Below, piece by piece: positions 35,060-42,555 of a stretch of 64,000 nucleotides of DNA; the first letter of the stretch is position 1; each line of letters starts with the position of its first letter. Source of the DNA: JAICUY01 sp963716585 (GTDB taxonomy: Bacteria; Chloroflexota; Limnocylindria; QHBO01); contig CAVQTN010000004.1 of the NCBI GenBank assembly GCA_963716585.1, positions 124,001-188,000 of the forward strand. Reading direction: 5' to 3'. The translations under genes and the position numbers were made by a program. Below the pieces are notes generated by a model, which was given only the letters and a program-made list of their open reading frames with translations, searched no databases and was not told where the DNA came from.

Positions 35060-36094
35060 TCAGGCGTCGAACAGCCCACGCTGGGCCGATGCGCCGGCGG
35101 GTGGGGTCAGGCCCAGGTGCGCCCAGCCGCCCACCGTGAGCTGGCGTCCGCGCGCGGTGCGCGCCAGCAGCCCGATCTGCATCAGATACGGCTCGATGAC
35201 ATCCTCGAGCGTCTCAACCGGCTCGGAGATCGTGGCTGCCATGGTCTGCAGTCCGACCGGTCCGCCGGCATGGTGCTCGGCCATGGCCCGCAGCAGCTGG
35301 CGATCCAGCGCGTCCAGGCCGAGCGCGTCGATCTCGAGCAGTTCGAGGGCGCCGTTGGCCAGCTCCGCGGTGGCGCGGCCGTCGCCACGCACCTGGGCAA
35401 AGTCGCGCACCCGCTTGAGCAGCCGGTTGGCGATACGCGGCGTGCCGCGGCTGCGCCGGGCGATGATGGTCGCCGCCTCCGGCTCGATCTCCACGTCCAG
35501 GATATCGGCGCTGCGGCGCACGATGTGCTCCAGGTCGTCCTGGCCGTAGTAATCGAGGCGGTAGGTCACTCCGAAGCGGTCGCGCAGCGGCCCGGTGATG
35601 CTGCCGACCCGGGTGGTGGCGCCGATCACGGTCAGGTGCTCGATCTGCAGCCGCACGCTGCGCGCCCCCGGTCCCTTGCCAAGCACCACGTCGAGGGCGA
35701 AGTCCTCCATGGCCGGGTACAGGATCTCCTCCACGGCATGGCTGAGCCGATGCACCTCGTCGATGAACAGCACGTCGCCCTTGCCCAGGCTGGTGAGCAC
35801 TGCGGCCAGGTCGCCGGCGCGCTCGATGGCCGGCCCGGAGGTCGTCCGGATCTGGGCGCCCATCTCGGCCGCGACGATGTTGGCGAGCGTCGTCTTGCCG
35901 AGCCCCGGAGGCCCGTAGAGCAGGACGTGGTCGACCGGCTCGTCGCGTGCCCGCGCCGCATCGATCAGGATCGCCAGGTTCTCTTTGACGCGCTCCTGGC
36001 CGGCGAACTCGTCGAGCCGGCGCGGCCGCACCGTCGACTCGAGGGTGCGCTCCTCCTCGTCGACCTCGGCGCTGGTGATCCGCTCGATGGTCAT
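35060..36094 (-). CDS. ruvB: Holliday junction branch migration ATPase RuvB
   Basis: 344 residues. LDEFAGQERVKENL, Walker A GPPGLGKTTLA, Walker B FIDEVHRL, sensor 1 GATTRVG, the Arg finger context GPLRDRFG, sensor 2 RGTPRIANRLL and the winged helix are all present. Drives branch migration with RuvA, which is not in the window. Two starts are possible: the ATG used here, whose ATGA overlaps the stop of a 12-codon upstream frame, or a GTG seven codons earlier with no ribosome site. Confidence 0.95.
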   Translation of the reverse strand: MTIERITSAEVDEEERTLESTVRPRRLDEFAGQERVKENLAILIDAARARDEPVDHVLLYGPPGLGKTTLANIVAAEMGAQIRTTSGPAIERAGDLAAVLTSLGKGDVLFIDEVHRLSHAVEEILYPAMEDFALDVVLGKGPGARSVRLQIEHLTVIGATTRVGSITGPLRDRFGVTYRLDYYGQDDLEHIVRRSADILDVEIEPEAATIIARRSRGTPRIANRLLKRVRDFAQVRGDGRATAELANGALELLEIDALGLDALDRQLLRAMAEHHAGGPVGLQTMAATISEPVETLEDVIEPYLMQIGLLARTARGRQLTVGGWAHLGLTPPAGASAQRGLFDA

Positions 36095-36129
36095 CGCTTG
36101 GTGTCCGCGCGCCACGCCAAATCGAACAT
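36091..36129 (-). CDS. 12-codon leader ORF coupled to ruvB
   Basis: ATG followed by codons for MFDLAWRADTKR and a TGA that overlaps the ruvB ATG (ATGA). Its ATG lies seven bases after TAGAAT, so it would be the first codons of a leaderless message and would bring ribosomes to ruvB, which has no Shine-Dalgarno. The frame and overlap are seen; translation is inferred. Confidence 0.45.
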   Translation of the reverse strand: MFDLAWRADTKR

Positions 36130-36136
36130 GTGACCG

Positions 36137-36142
36137 ATTCTA
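36137..36142 (-). promoter_or_regulatory. -10 element TAGAAT before the ruvB leader ORF
   Basis: It overlaps the TAG stop of the upstream DUF5946 gene and precedes the leader ATG by seven bases. Confidence 0.45.
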
Positions 36143-36658
36143 GCGCCCACGCCGCCCGGCCTGGGCCAGCGCCTCGCCCGCCCAATTGCGAACCAGCGCA
36201 TGGTGCGGCGACCATGCCTGCCAGGTCGTCCGCGCCCACTCGCCGACCAACCGGACGTGCTCCTCGGCGTCGCGTGCCGAGAGGATGTCGGCGACGGTCA
36301 TCGGGTAGCCGGACGGCGACGTGAGCCGGGGCCAGGCGTGCCGCGCCCTGGTGAGCTGCTGAGTGATCCGGAGGAGCAGCACGCCGCTCGTCTCGAGCTC
36401 GAGCGCGTGGCACAGCCCGATGAGATGGATCGCGACCGACTGGGTCTGGCGTGGATCGTCGTCGCCCGGATGCTGCGCCGCGTACGCGTCGACCGTCAGG
36501 CGGTGCTCCGCGAAGTAGCCGGGATCGCCGAACTCGCGGGCCAGCACCTCGCCGAACGCCTCCCAGCAACCGGAGGACGACGTCAGGTACGGGTGCCGCG
36601 CCCCACCAGGGTCGTCGCCCAGGAGAACGCCGCAGCCCGGGCACGGATGGACGCTCAT
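36140..36658 (-). CDS. DUF5946 family protein
   Basis: 172 residues. Opens with CPGCGVLL (a possible half zinc site), then SSSGCWEAFGEVLAREFGD, HRLTVDAYAAQHPG and QSVAIHLIGLCHALE, the conserved body of this uncharacterised family. It overlaps the stop of the MocA-like gene, so the two are coupled. Function unknown. Confidence 0.85.
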   Translation of the reverse strand: MSVHPCPGCGVLLGDDPGGARHPYLTSSSGCWEAFGEVLAREFGDPGYFAEHRLTVDAYAAQHPGDDDPRQTQSVAIHLIGLCHALELETSGVLLLRITQQLTRARHAWPRLTSPSGYPMTVADILSARDAEEHVRLVGEWARTTWQAWSPHHALVRNWAGEALAQAGRRGR

Positions 36659-37233
36659 CGCTGCCCCAGGTGCGCGAGGTCGTCGGGCGTGTCGACGTCA
36701 ACGGGATGCGCGGCGACCTCCACGGTGGTCACCCACCCAGGATGCTCAGAGAGGACGGCGCGCAAGCCGCTGTCCCCGCTCAGCTCCCGCACGATGTCGA
36801 ACTGTCGCCGTTCCACCACGATCGGCGGGCCCAGCACGTCGCCCGCACGGCTGGCGACGATGGGACGGTTGCCACGAGCCGCCAGCAACGCGTCGATCGC
36901 TTCGGCTTCGATGGTGGGCTGGTCGCCGAGCAGGATCAGTGCGGCCGCGACGGTCGGCGGCAGCGCGGCGAAGCCTTGCTGCAACGAGTGGCTCAGTCCG
37001 CGCTCCGGATAGGCGTTGCGAACCCAGAGCAGGTCCGCCGCGTCCCAGTCGCGCGGGCGGCTGAGCCAGATCGGCACGACCGCCACGATCGGCGACAACC
37101 GAGCGTCGTGGGCGGCTACCAGGACGTGCTCGAGAAGTGTTCGACCGGCGAGACGGGCCAGCTGCTTGCGTCCGCCGAAGCGGCGCGACTCTCCCGCCGC
37201 GAGGACCACGGCCCCGACATCAGTCCCAACCAT
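36655..37233 (-). CDS. MocA/MobA-like molybdenum-cofactor nucleotidyltransferase
   Basis: 192 residues. LAAGESRRFGGRKQL (nucleotide-binding), NAYPERGLSHSLQQG, LGDQPTI with the metal-binding Asp, and a C-terminal VDVDTPDDL. This is the CTP/GTP:molybdopterin transferase type; next to an XdhC gene it most likely makes molybdopterin cytosine dinucleotide for the xanthine dehydrogenase downstream. Its ATG is only 19 bases from the divergent xdhC ATG. Confidence 0.87.
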   Translation of the reverse strand: MVGTDVGAVVLAAGESRRFGGRKQLARLAGRTLLEHVLVAAHDARLSPIVAVVPIWLSRPRDWDAADLLWVRNAYPERGLSHSLQQGFAALPPTVAAALILLGDQPTIEAEAIDALLAARGNRPIVASRAGDVLGPPIVVERRQFDIVRELSGDSGLRAVLSEHPGWVTTVEVAAHPVDVDTPDDLAHLGQR

Positions 37234-37252
37234 GACTTCATATACTGGCCCG
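37234..37252. promoter_or_regulatory. 19-base divergent start region of the mocA-like and xdhC genes
   Basis: TATACT (37241-37246) lies exactly six bases before the xdhC ATG. The same AT-rich core read on the other strand (GTATAT, six bases before the mocA-like ATG) could serve the other gene. Both messages would be leaderless and both promoters must extend into the opposite gene. Confidence 0.5.
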
Positions 37253-38122
37253 ATGATCGACGAGGCGCTCGCTGCCGTGCGCGACTGGCACGCTGCGGGA
37301 ATGAGGGTGGCACTCGCGACCGTGACGCGCGTGACCGGCTCGGCGCCACGCCAGCCGGGCTCCAGGCTGGCCGTCGGCGTCGGCGGTCAGATCGCCGGTT
37401 CGGTGAGCGGCGGCTGCGTCGAGGGCGACGTGGTCGAGCAGGCGCTCCAGGTGCTGCGCCACGGCCAGGCCCGGCTGGTCCACTACGGGATCTCGGACGA
37501 CATGGCGATGAGCGTGGGCCTGATGTGCGGCGGGGAGATCGACGTCGTCATCGAGCCCGTCGACGAGGCACTCGTCGACTTCGCCATCGGGGCGGAGCGA
37601 GGCACGCCGGTTGAGCGCAGAGTTCCGCTGACCGAGTTCGTGGACCGGGTCGTGGCCCCGCCGCGCCTGTGGGTGGTGGGCGCCGGGCACGTGGCCGAGC
37701 ATGTCGTGGCTATCGCCGCCCGCGCCGGCTTCGCGGCGCTGGTGATCGACCCACGCCGTCTCTTCGCCGGGCAGGACCGCTTCGCCGGCGCGGATGTGCG
37801 CATCGTGTGGCCCGATGTCGCCTTCGCCGAGACGCGCCTGGGGCCGTCGGACTACGTCGTCGTCCTGTCGCACGACCCCAAGATCGACGAGCCGGCGCTG
37901 CTGGCAGCGCTGGCCGGTGATCCGGCGTACGTGGGCGCCATCGGCTCGAAGAAAGCCCAGGCCGACCGGCGCGAGCGGCTGCTGGCCGCCGGTGCCACGG
38001 AGGAGCAGCTGACGCGGCTGCATGCCCCCATCGGCCTGGACCTGGGAGGCCGCGACCCGGGCGAGATCGCGGTGGCCATCGTTGCGGAGCTCGTATCGGT
38101 CCGACATCAAGCCAGCCTATGA
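37253..38122 (+). CDS. XdhC-family molybdenum-cofactor insertion protein
   Basis: 289 residues. N-terminal XdhC_CoxI domain (VTRVTGSAPRQPGSRLAVG, GSVSGGCVEGDVVEQA, YGISDD, GLMCGG) and a C-terminal Rossmann domain (WVVGAGHVAEHV, VVVLSHDPKIDEPAL, VGAIGSKKA). These proteins bind the sulfurated molybdenum cofactor and load it into xanthine-dehydrogenase-type enzymes. First gene of the rightward purine operon; a TATGAT near its end may give an internal promoter. Confidence 0.92.
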   Translation: MIDEALAAVRDWHAAGMRVALATVTRVTGSAPRQPGSRLAVGVGGQIAGSVSGGCVEGDVVEQALQVLRHGQARLVHYGISDDMAMSVGLMCGGEIDVVIEPVDEALVDFAIGAERGTPVERRVPLTEFVDRVVAPPRLWVVGAGHVAEHVVAIAARAGFAALVIDPRRLFAGQDRFAGADVRIVWPDVAFAETRLGPSDYVVVLSHDPKIDEPALLAALAGDPAYVGAIGSKKAQADRRERLLAAGATEEQLTRLHAPIGLDLGGRDPGEIAVAIVAELVSVRHQASL

Positions 38123-38133
38123 TGCGCGCCAGC

Positions 38134-39162
38134 ATGGACGCGTACGACAGGCTGCCGAAGGTCGAGCTGCACTGCCACGTCGAGGGAACCGTGCGACCTG
38201 CGACGGTCATCGAGCTCGCTCACAAGAACCGCCGCTCACTGCCGACGGATGATCCAACCGAGCTGTACCGATACGACTCGCTGAACTCGTTCCTCGACAT
38301 CTTCTGGTTGGTCCAGTCCCTCATCGCCGACCGCGAGGACTGGGCGCGCGTGGCGTATGAGTCGATCATCGATGCGGCACCCCACGGCCTGAAATACCGC
38401 GAGATGTTCTTCACGCCGGCGCGGCACCTGGCGGAGGGCCAGTCGCTGGCATCGATCGTGGCCGGGCTGAGCTCCGGGATTGCAATGGCGGAGCGTGAAA
38501 CGGATGTCCGCTGCCGGCTGATCTGCGACATCGACCGCGCCTTCGGGCCGACTGCCGGCCTGGAGCTGGCGAAGCAGCTGGTGGCGCTGAGGAGGTCGGG
38601 TGAGGGCGATGCGGTCATCGGGCTCGGCATGGACTCGACCGAGCGTGGGATCGATCCACGCGACTTCGCGCCGGCGTTCACGCTGGCCGGGAGTGCGGGG
38701 CTGAGGCTCACCTCCCACGCTGGCGAGGACACCGGCGCCGATAACATTGGGGTGGCCCTGGAGAGCCTCGGGATCTCGCGGATCGACCACGGCCTGGCGA
38801 TCATGGACGACGCGGCACTGGTTGCCCGCGTCGCCGAGGCGCGCATCCCGCTGACGGTCTGCCCGAACTCGAACATCCTGATCGCGAATCGCTACCCGTC
38901 GCTCGCTGAGCATCCGTTCCGGCGCATGCGCCAGGCGGGGCTGCTGGCCACGCTGAACACGGACGACCCGGCGATGACCGACCTCGACCTCGGCAAGGAG
39001 TACCGATCCGTCGCCTCGGCGCTGGGGATGCCGTGGGGCGAGATGTGCGCGACCGCGCTCGACGGGGTCGAGGCGACCTGGCTCGAGGAGCGTGAGAAGG
39101 CGACGCTGCGAGCGGCGTTCGCGGCGGAAATCGCGGCGATCGAGCCGCCGGCATCGGTCTGA
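38134..39162 (+). CDS. Adenosine/adenine deaminase family protein
   Basis: 342 residues. Metal and catalytic motifs: PKVELHCHVEGT, SHAGED, RIDHG, CPNSN and NTDDP. Deaminates adenosine (to inosine) or adenine (to hypoxanthine); the sequence alone does not decide which. In-frame ATGs lie four and five codons upstream, inside the xdhC end; the one used starts just before the LPKVELHCH segment and lies ten bases after TATGAT (38118-38123). Confidence 0.88.
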   Translation: MDAYDRLPKVELHCHVEGTVRPATVIELAHKNRRSLPTDDPTELYRYDSLNSFLDIFWLVQSLIADREDWARVAYESIIDAAPHGLKYREMFFTPARHLAEGQSLASIVAGLSSGIAMAERETDVRCRLICDIDRAFGPTAGLELAKQLVALRRSGEGDAVIGLGMDSTERGIDPRDFAPAFTLAGSAGLRLTSHAGEDTGADNIGVALESLGISRIDHGLAIMDDAALVARVAEARIPLTVCPNSNILIANRYPSLAEHPFRRMRQAGLLATLNTDDPAMTDLDLGKEYRSVASALGMPWGEMCATALDGVEATWLEEREKATLRAAFAAEIAAIEPPASV

Positions 39163-39174
39163 GCTCAACGACCG

Positions 39175-40501
39175 ATGCAGCCGCTGCCGGGGGCAACCGC
39201 CGAATCGAGACTCTCCGGTCGCCCGCCGTTCGCCATTCGCGCGCGCCTTCTGACGCCGCTCGCCGAAGGCGGGACCAGGTTCGAGCCAGATGCCGTGCTG
39301 CGCGTCGACGATCGCGGGTGCATCAGCGAGATCGCCGGGGCAACCGACGACGTTATCGACCTTCGCCCGATGCTCCTTCTCCCCGGCATGATCGATCTGC
39401 ACGCGCACCTGCCGCAGCTGCCGAATGCCGGGCTCGGCGCGGGGTCTGGACCTGCTGACCTGGCTCGAGGTCTACATCTTTCCGCTCGAGCGCACCTTCG
39501 ACCGGACCGCGGCCGAACGCCTGGCCCCCCTCGCCTTTCGCGCCTTCGCCGCCGCCGGCACGACCACCGTCGTGCTGTACGGCGCCGTCTTCGAGCCGAG
39601 TACGGATGCCGCGTTCAGCGCCGCCGAGGCGCACGGGATCCGTGCCGTCATCGGCAAGGTGATGATGGATCGCTTCCGATACGACGCGCGCCTGCCAGAC
39701 GGGGAGGTGCTCGAGACGAGCCTGCGGCAGAGCGCCGACCTGATCGAACGCTGGCACGGCCGCGACGACGGACGCCTGCGCTACGCGGTCACGCCCCGTT
39801 TCGCGGTCAGCTGCACGGCCGACATGCTGCGCGAGTCCGCGGCGCTCGCCTCCGCGAGTGGGACCTACTGGCAGACCCATCTGGCCGAGGATCATCGCGA
39901 GATCGGCGAGGTCCGGCGTCTCTTCCCCGATGCGATCGATTACACCGACGTCTACGACCGCGCCGGCGGCCTCGGCGCCAACGCCATCCTGGCGCATGCC
40001 GTCCACCTCTCCGATCGGGAGGTCAGGCGCCTCGCCGAAACCGGCACGCACGTCGCGCACTGCCCGGCGTCGAACCTCTTCCTGTCGAGCGGCGCCATGC
40101 CGCTCGGCCGCTACCTCGAGGCCGGGATCACCGTCGGCTTGGGATCCGACGTCGCCGGAGGACCGGATCTGTCGATCTTCGGCGCCATGTGCGCCGGCGC
40201 CTATACGCAGAACGGGCGCCGCGCGATGCTCGGCGATCAGCAGCCGCCGCTCACGCCGCTCGACTGGCTGCGCATGGGAACGATCGATGGAGCGCGCGTG
40301 CTCGGCCAGGACGACCGCATTGGATCGCTGGAGGTCGGCAAGGATGCGGACTTCATCCTGGTCGACCCGTCGCTGACGCAGCCAGTGAGCGACTCGGCCG
40401 TCGATGAGCCGGAGGAGCTCATGAGCCGGCTCATCTTCCGCTCGCATCCGGACATGGTCCGCGGCGCGTGGGTCCGCGGACGCCGCCTGCCCGCGGCATG
40501 A
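39175..40501 (+). pseudogene. guaD: Guanine deaminase, single-base frameshift
   Basis: The conceptual protein (about 441 residues) is a guanine deaminase: MIDLHAHLPQLPNAGLGAG, then LDLLTWLEVYIFPLERTF, GKVMMDRFRYD, WHGRDD, YAVTPRFAVSCT, HLAED, AHCPASNLFLSSG and GLGSDVAGG. It would convert guanine to xanthine, the substrate of the xanthine dehydrogenase downstream. The break is one extra base in the GGGG run at 39441-39444; both flanks are intact and all active-site motifs are present, so a homopolymer error is likely. The stop overlaps the next ATG (ATGA). Confidence 0.85.
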
Positions 40502-42075
40502 CCGACATTCTGCTCATCAACGGCACGGTCGTCGACGGCAGCGGCGAGCCGGGCCGGCCCGGGACGGTCGCGGTCGAGGATGGCCGCCTGCGTCTGCTGA
40601 CCGCCGATGAGCCGGCGCCGGAGGCTGCCCGGACGATCGACGCCAGCGGCATGGTCGTCGCGCCCGGCTTCATCGACTTGCACTCGCACTCGGGGCTGCA
40701 CATCCTCGCCGAGCCGCGGCACGAGCCGAAGGTGCGCCAGGGAGTCACCACCGAGGTCATCGGTGTCGACGGGCTCTCGTACGCTCCACTGGCAGCCGAC
40801 GACCTCGCCAGCCTGGTCGAGATGAATGCCGGTCTCGACGGTCGGCCGGCGATCTCCTACGACTGGACGAACGTCGCCTCCTACCTCGAGCGCCTGGACG
40901 GGACCGCGGTCAACCTGGCCATGCTGGTCGGGAACACCGCGTTGCGCATCGGCGCCATCGGCTGGGAAGACAGGGCGGCCGACGAGCGCGCGATCGCCGA
41001 TATGCGCGCCCGGCTGCGGGAGGCCATGCAGGAGGGCGTTTTCGGGATCTCAAGCGGGCTCGACTACCCGCCGGGTGCCTACGCGACCACCGACGAGCTG
41101 GCCGAGCTGACCAACGAGGCCACACGCCACGGCGGGATCTACCACACCCACGTCCGCTATGCGCTCGGCGACCGCTACCTGGATCCCTTCCGCGAGGCGA
41201 TCGAGATCGGGCAGCGCGGCGACGGGCCGGTGCACCTCACCCACTTCTACCATCGGCAGACCCAGCCGGGCGGGCCAGGACCGATGCTGGCCCTCGTCGA
41301 GGATGCGCGCGCCGCGGGTCAGGACGTCACATTCGACACGTATCCGTACGAATGGGCATCCACGCGACTGCTGATCCAGCTGCCGATCTGGGTGCAGTCC
41401 GGCGGACCGATCCGCCTGAAGGAGCGCCTCGCCGAGCGGTCGACGCGGGACCGGCTGCGCGCGGAGATGGGTCCGGCCCACACCACCGCGGCCGGATGGG
41501 CCGACGTGCGCCTGGGCGCCTTCGTGACCGATGCGAACGCCGTGTTCGAGGGACGCACCCTGGCTGACGTCATGAACGAGCGCGGCGTCGACGCGGTCGA
41601 CGCCATCTGCGATCTGCTGCTCAGCGAGGACCTGCGCGTCAACCAGGTGACCTCCGGCCCGTGGTCGGAGACGTTGGGCCAGTTCGTGGCGCACCCGGAT
41701 GGCATGTTCGGCACCGATTCGACGTTCATCGGCCTCAAACCATCGCCGCGGACCTACGGCTCCTTCCCGCGTGTGCTCGGCGAGTTCGTGCGGCAGCAGC
41801 GGCTGATGAGCCTCGAGGAGGCGGTGCGCAAGATGACGTCGGCGCCGGCCGCTCGCCTGGACCTGCGCGACCGAGGGTCGCTTCGCGACGGGTACGCGGC
41901 CGACGTCGTCGTCTTCGATCCGGACCGCGTCCGGTCGCGGGCGACCTACGATGAGCCAAGGCAGTTCCCCGAAGGAATCGAGTACGTGCTCGTCAACGGC
42001 GAGCTCGTCGTCGACCAGGGCACGCACACCGGAGCGCTGCCGGGACGCGCACTGCGTCACGGTCGCGTCCTCTGA
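40498..42075 (+). CDS. N-acyl-D-amino-acid deacylase family amidohydrolase
   Basis: 525 residues. D-aminoacylase/AGE-type amidohydrolase: GFIDLHSHSG, RQGVTTEVIGVDG, GVFGISSGLDYPPGAYA, HLTHFY, and TDSTFIG near the C-terminus with a late Asp. Known members deacylate N-acyl-D-amino acids, but the operon suggests a ureide or N-carbamoyl compound as another possible substrate. It overlaps guanine deaminase as ATGA. Confidence 0.85.
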   Translation: MTDILLINGTVVDGSGEPGRPGTVAVEDGRLRLLTADEPAPEAARTIDASGMVVAPGFIDLHSHSGLHILAEPRHEPKVRQGVTTEVIGVDGLSYAPLAADDLASLVEMNAGLDGRPAISYDWTNVASYLERLDGTAVNLAMLVGNTALRIGAIGWEDRAADERAIADMRARLREAMQEGVFGISSGLDYPPGAYATTDELAELTNEATRHGGIYHTHVRYALGDRYLDPFREAIEIGQRGDGPVHLTHFYHRQTQPGGPGPMLALVEDARAAGQDVTFDTYPYEWASTRLLIQLPIWVQSGGPIRLKERLAERSTRDRLRAEMGPAHTTAAGWADVRLGAFVTDANAVFEGRTLADVMNERGVDAVDAICDLLLSEDLRVNQVTSGPWSETLGQFVAHPDGMFGTDSTFIGLKPSPRTYGSFPRVLGEFVRQQRLMSLEEAVRKMTSAPAARLDLRDRGSLRDGYAADVVVFDPDRVRSRATYDEPRQFPEGIEYVLVNGELVVDQGTHTGALPGRALRHGRVL

Positions 42076-42090
42076 AACGGAGATCGAGCC

Positions 42091-42495
42091 ATGACCGAGA
42101 TCTTTCCATCAGACGCCGTGGAGCTGAGCCTCCTGCTCGTCGTGGGCGACATGGATGCGTCGCGTGCCTTCTACACCGACATCCTGGGCGCCAGCCTGCA
42201 TCGCGAATACGGCGGTACGTCCGCCGTCCTGCGCTTCCAGGGCGTCTGGCTGTTGCTGGTGACCGGCGGTGAGCCGACACGCGACAAGCCCGAGATCACC
42301 TTCGCTCCCCCGGCCGACCCGCGTCGCGTCAGCCACGAACTGACCATGCGCGTGCCGGACTGCGCGGCGGCCTACGAGGTCCTGCGTGCTCGGGGAGCTC
42401 GTTTCCTTGCGCCGCCGGTCGAGTACCAGCACGAGGTGCGCGCCTTCTTCCAAGATCCAGACGGCCACCTGCTCGAGATCAGCGAGGCCCGCTGA
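42091..42495 (+). CDS. VOC-family (glyoxalase/bleomycin-resistance fold) protein
   Basis: 134 residues with two beta-alpha-beta-beta-beta units: LLLVVGDMDASRAFYTDILG in the first, and FFQDPDGHLLEISEA with the conserved metal-binding Glu at the end. CGGAG lies before the ATG. Substrate unknown; its place between amidohydrolase and xanthine dehydrogenase genes suggests a role in purine or ureide metabolism, but this is inference. Confidence 0.85.
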   Translation: MTEIFPSDAVELSLLLVVGDMDASRAFYTDILGASLHREYGGTSAVLRFQGVWLLLVTGGEPTRDKPEITFAPPADPRRVSHELTMRVPDCAAAYEVLRARGARFLAPPVEYQHEVRAFFQDPDGHLLEISEAR

Positions 42496-42522
42496 AGATG
42501 CGGCGCCGTCCTTCCGGCACGC

Positions 42523-42528
42523 TAGGAT
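42523..42528 (+). promoter_or_regulatory. -10 element TAGGAT before the xanthine dehydrogenase leader ORF
   Basis: It lies in the short gap after the VOC gene and exactly six bases (TGGCCG) before the leader ATG. Confidence 0.5.
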
Positions 42529-42534
42529 TGGCCG

Positions 42535-42555
42535 ATGGACACGCCGGACCGATGA
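42535..42555 (+). CDS. 6-codon leader ORF coupled to xanthine dehydrogenase
   Basis: ATG and codons for MDTPDR, then a TGA overlapping the ATG of the molybdenum subunit (ATGA). That subunit has no Shine-Dalgarno, so a ribosome loading on the leaderless ATG could terminate and restart on it. Frame and overlap are seen; translation is inferred. Confidence 0.45.
   Translation: MDTPDR

Noticed and set aside
33234..37260. Purine riboswitch controlling the permease or xdhC
   Set aside because: The leaders are too short (leaderless or about 23 bases) to hold an aptamer, and no typical core was seen.
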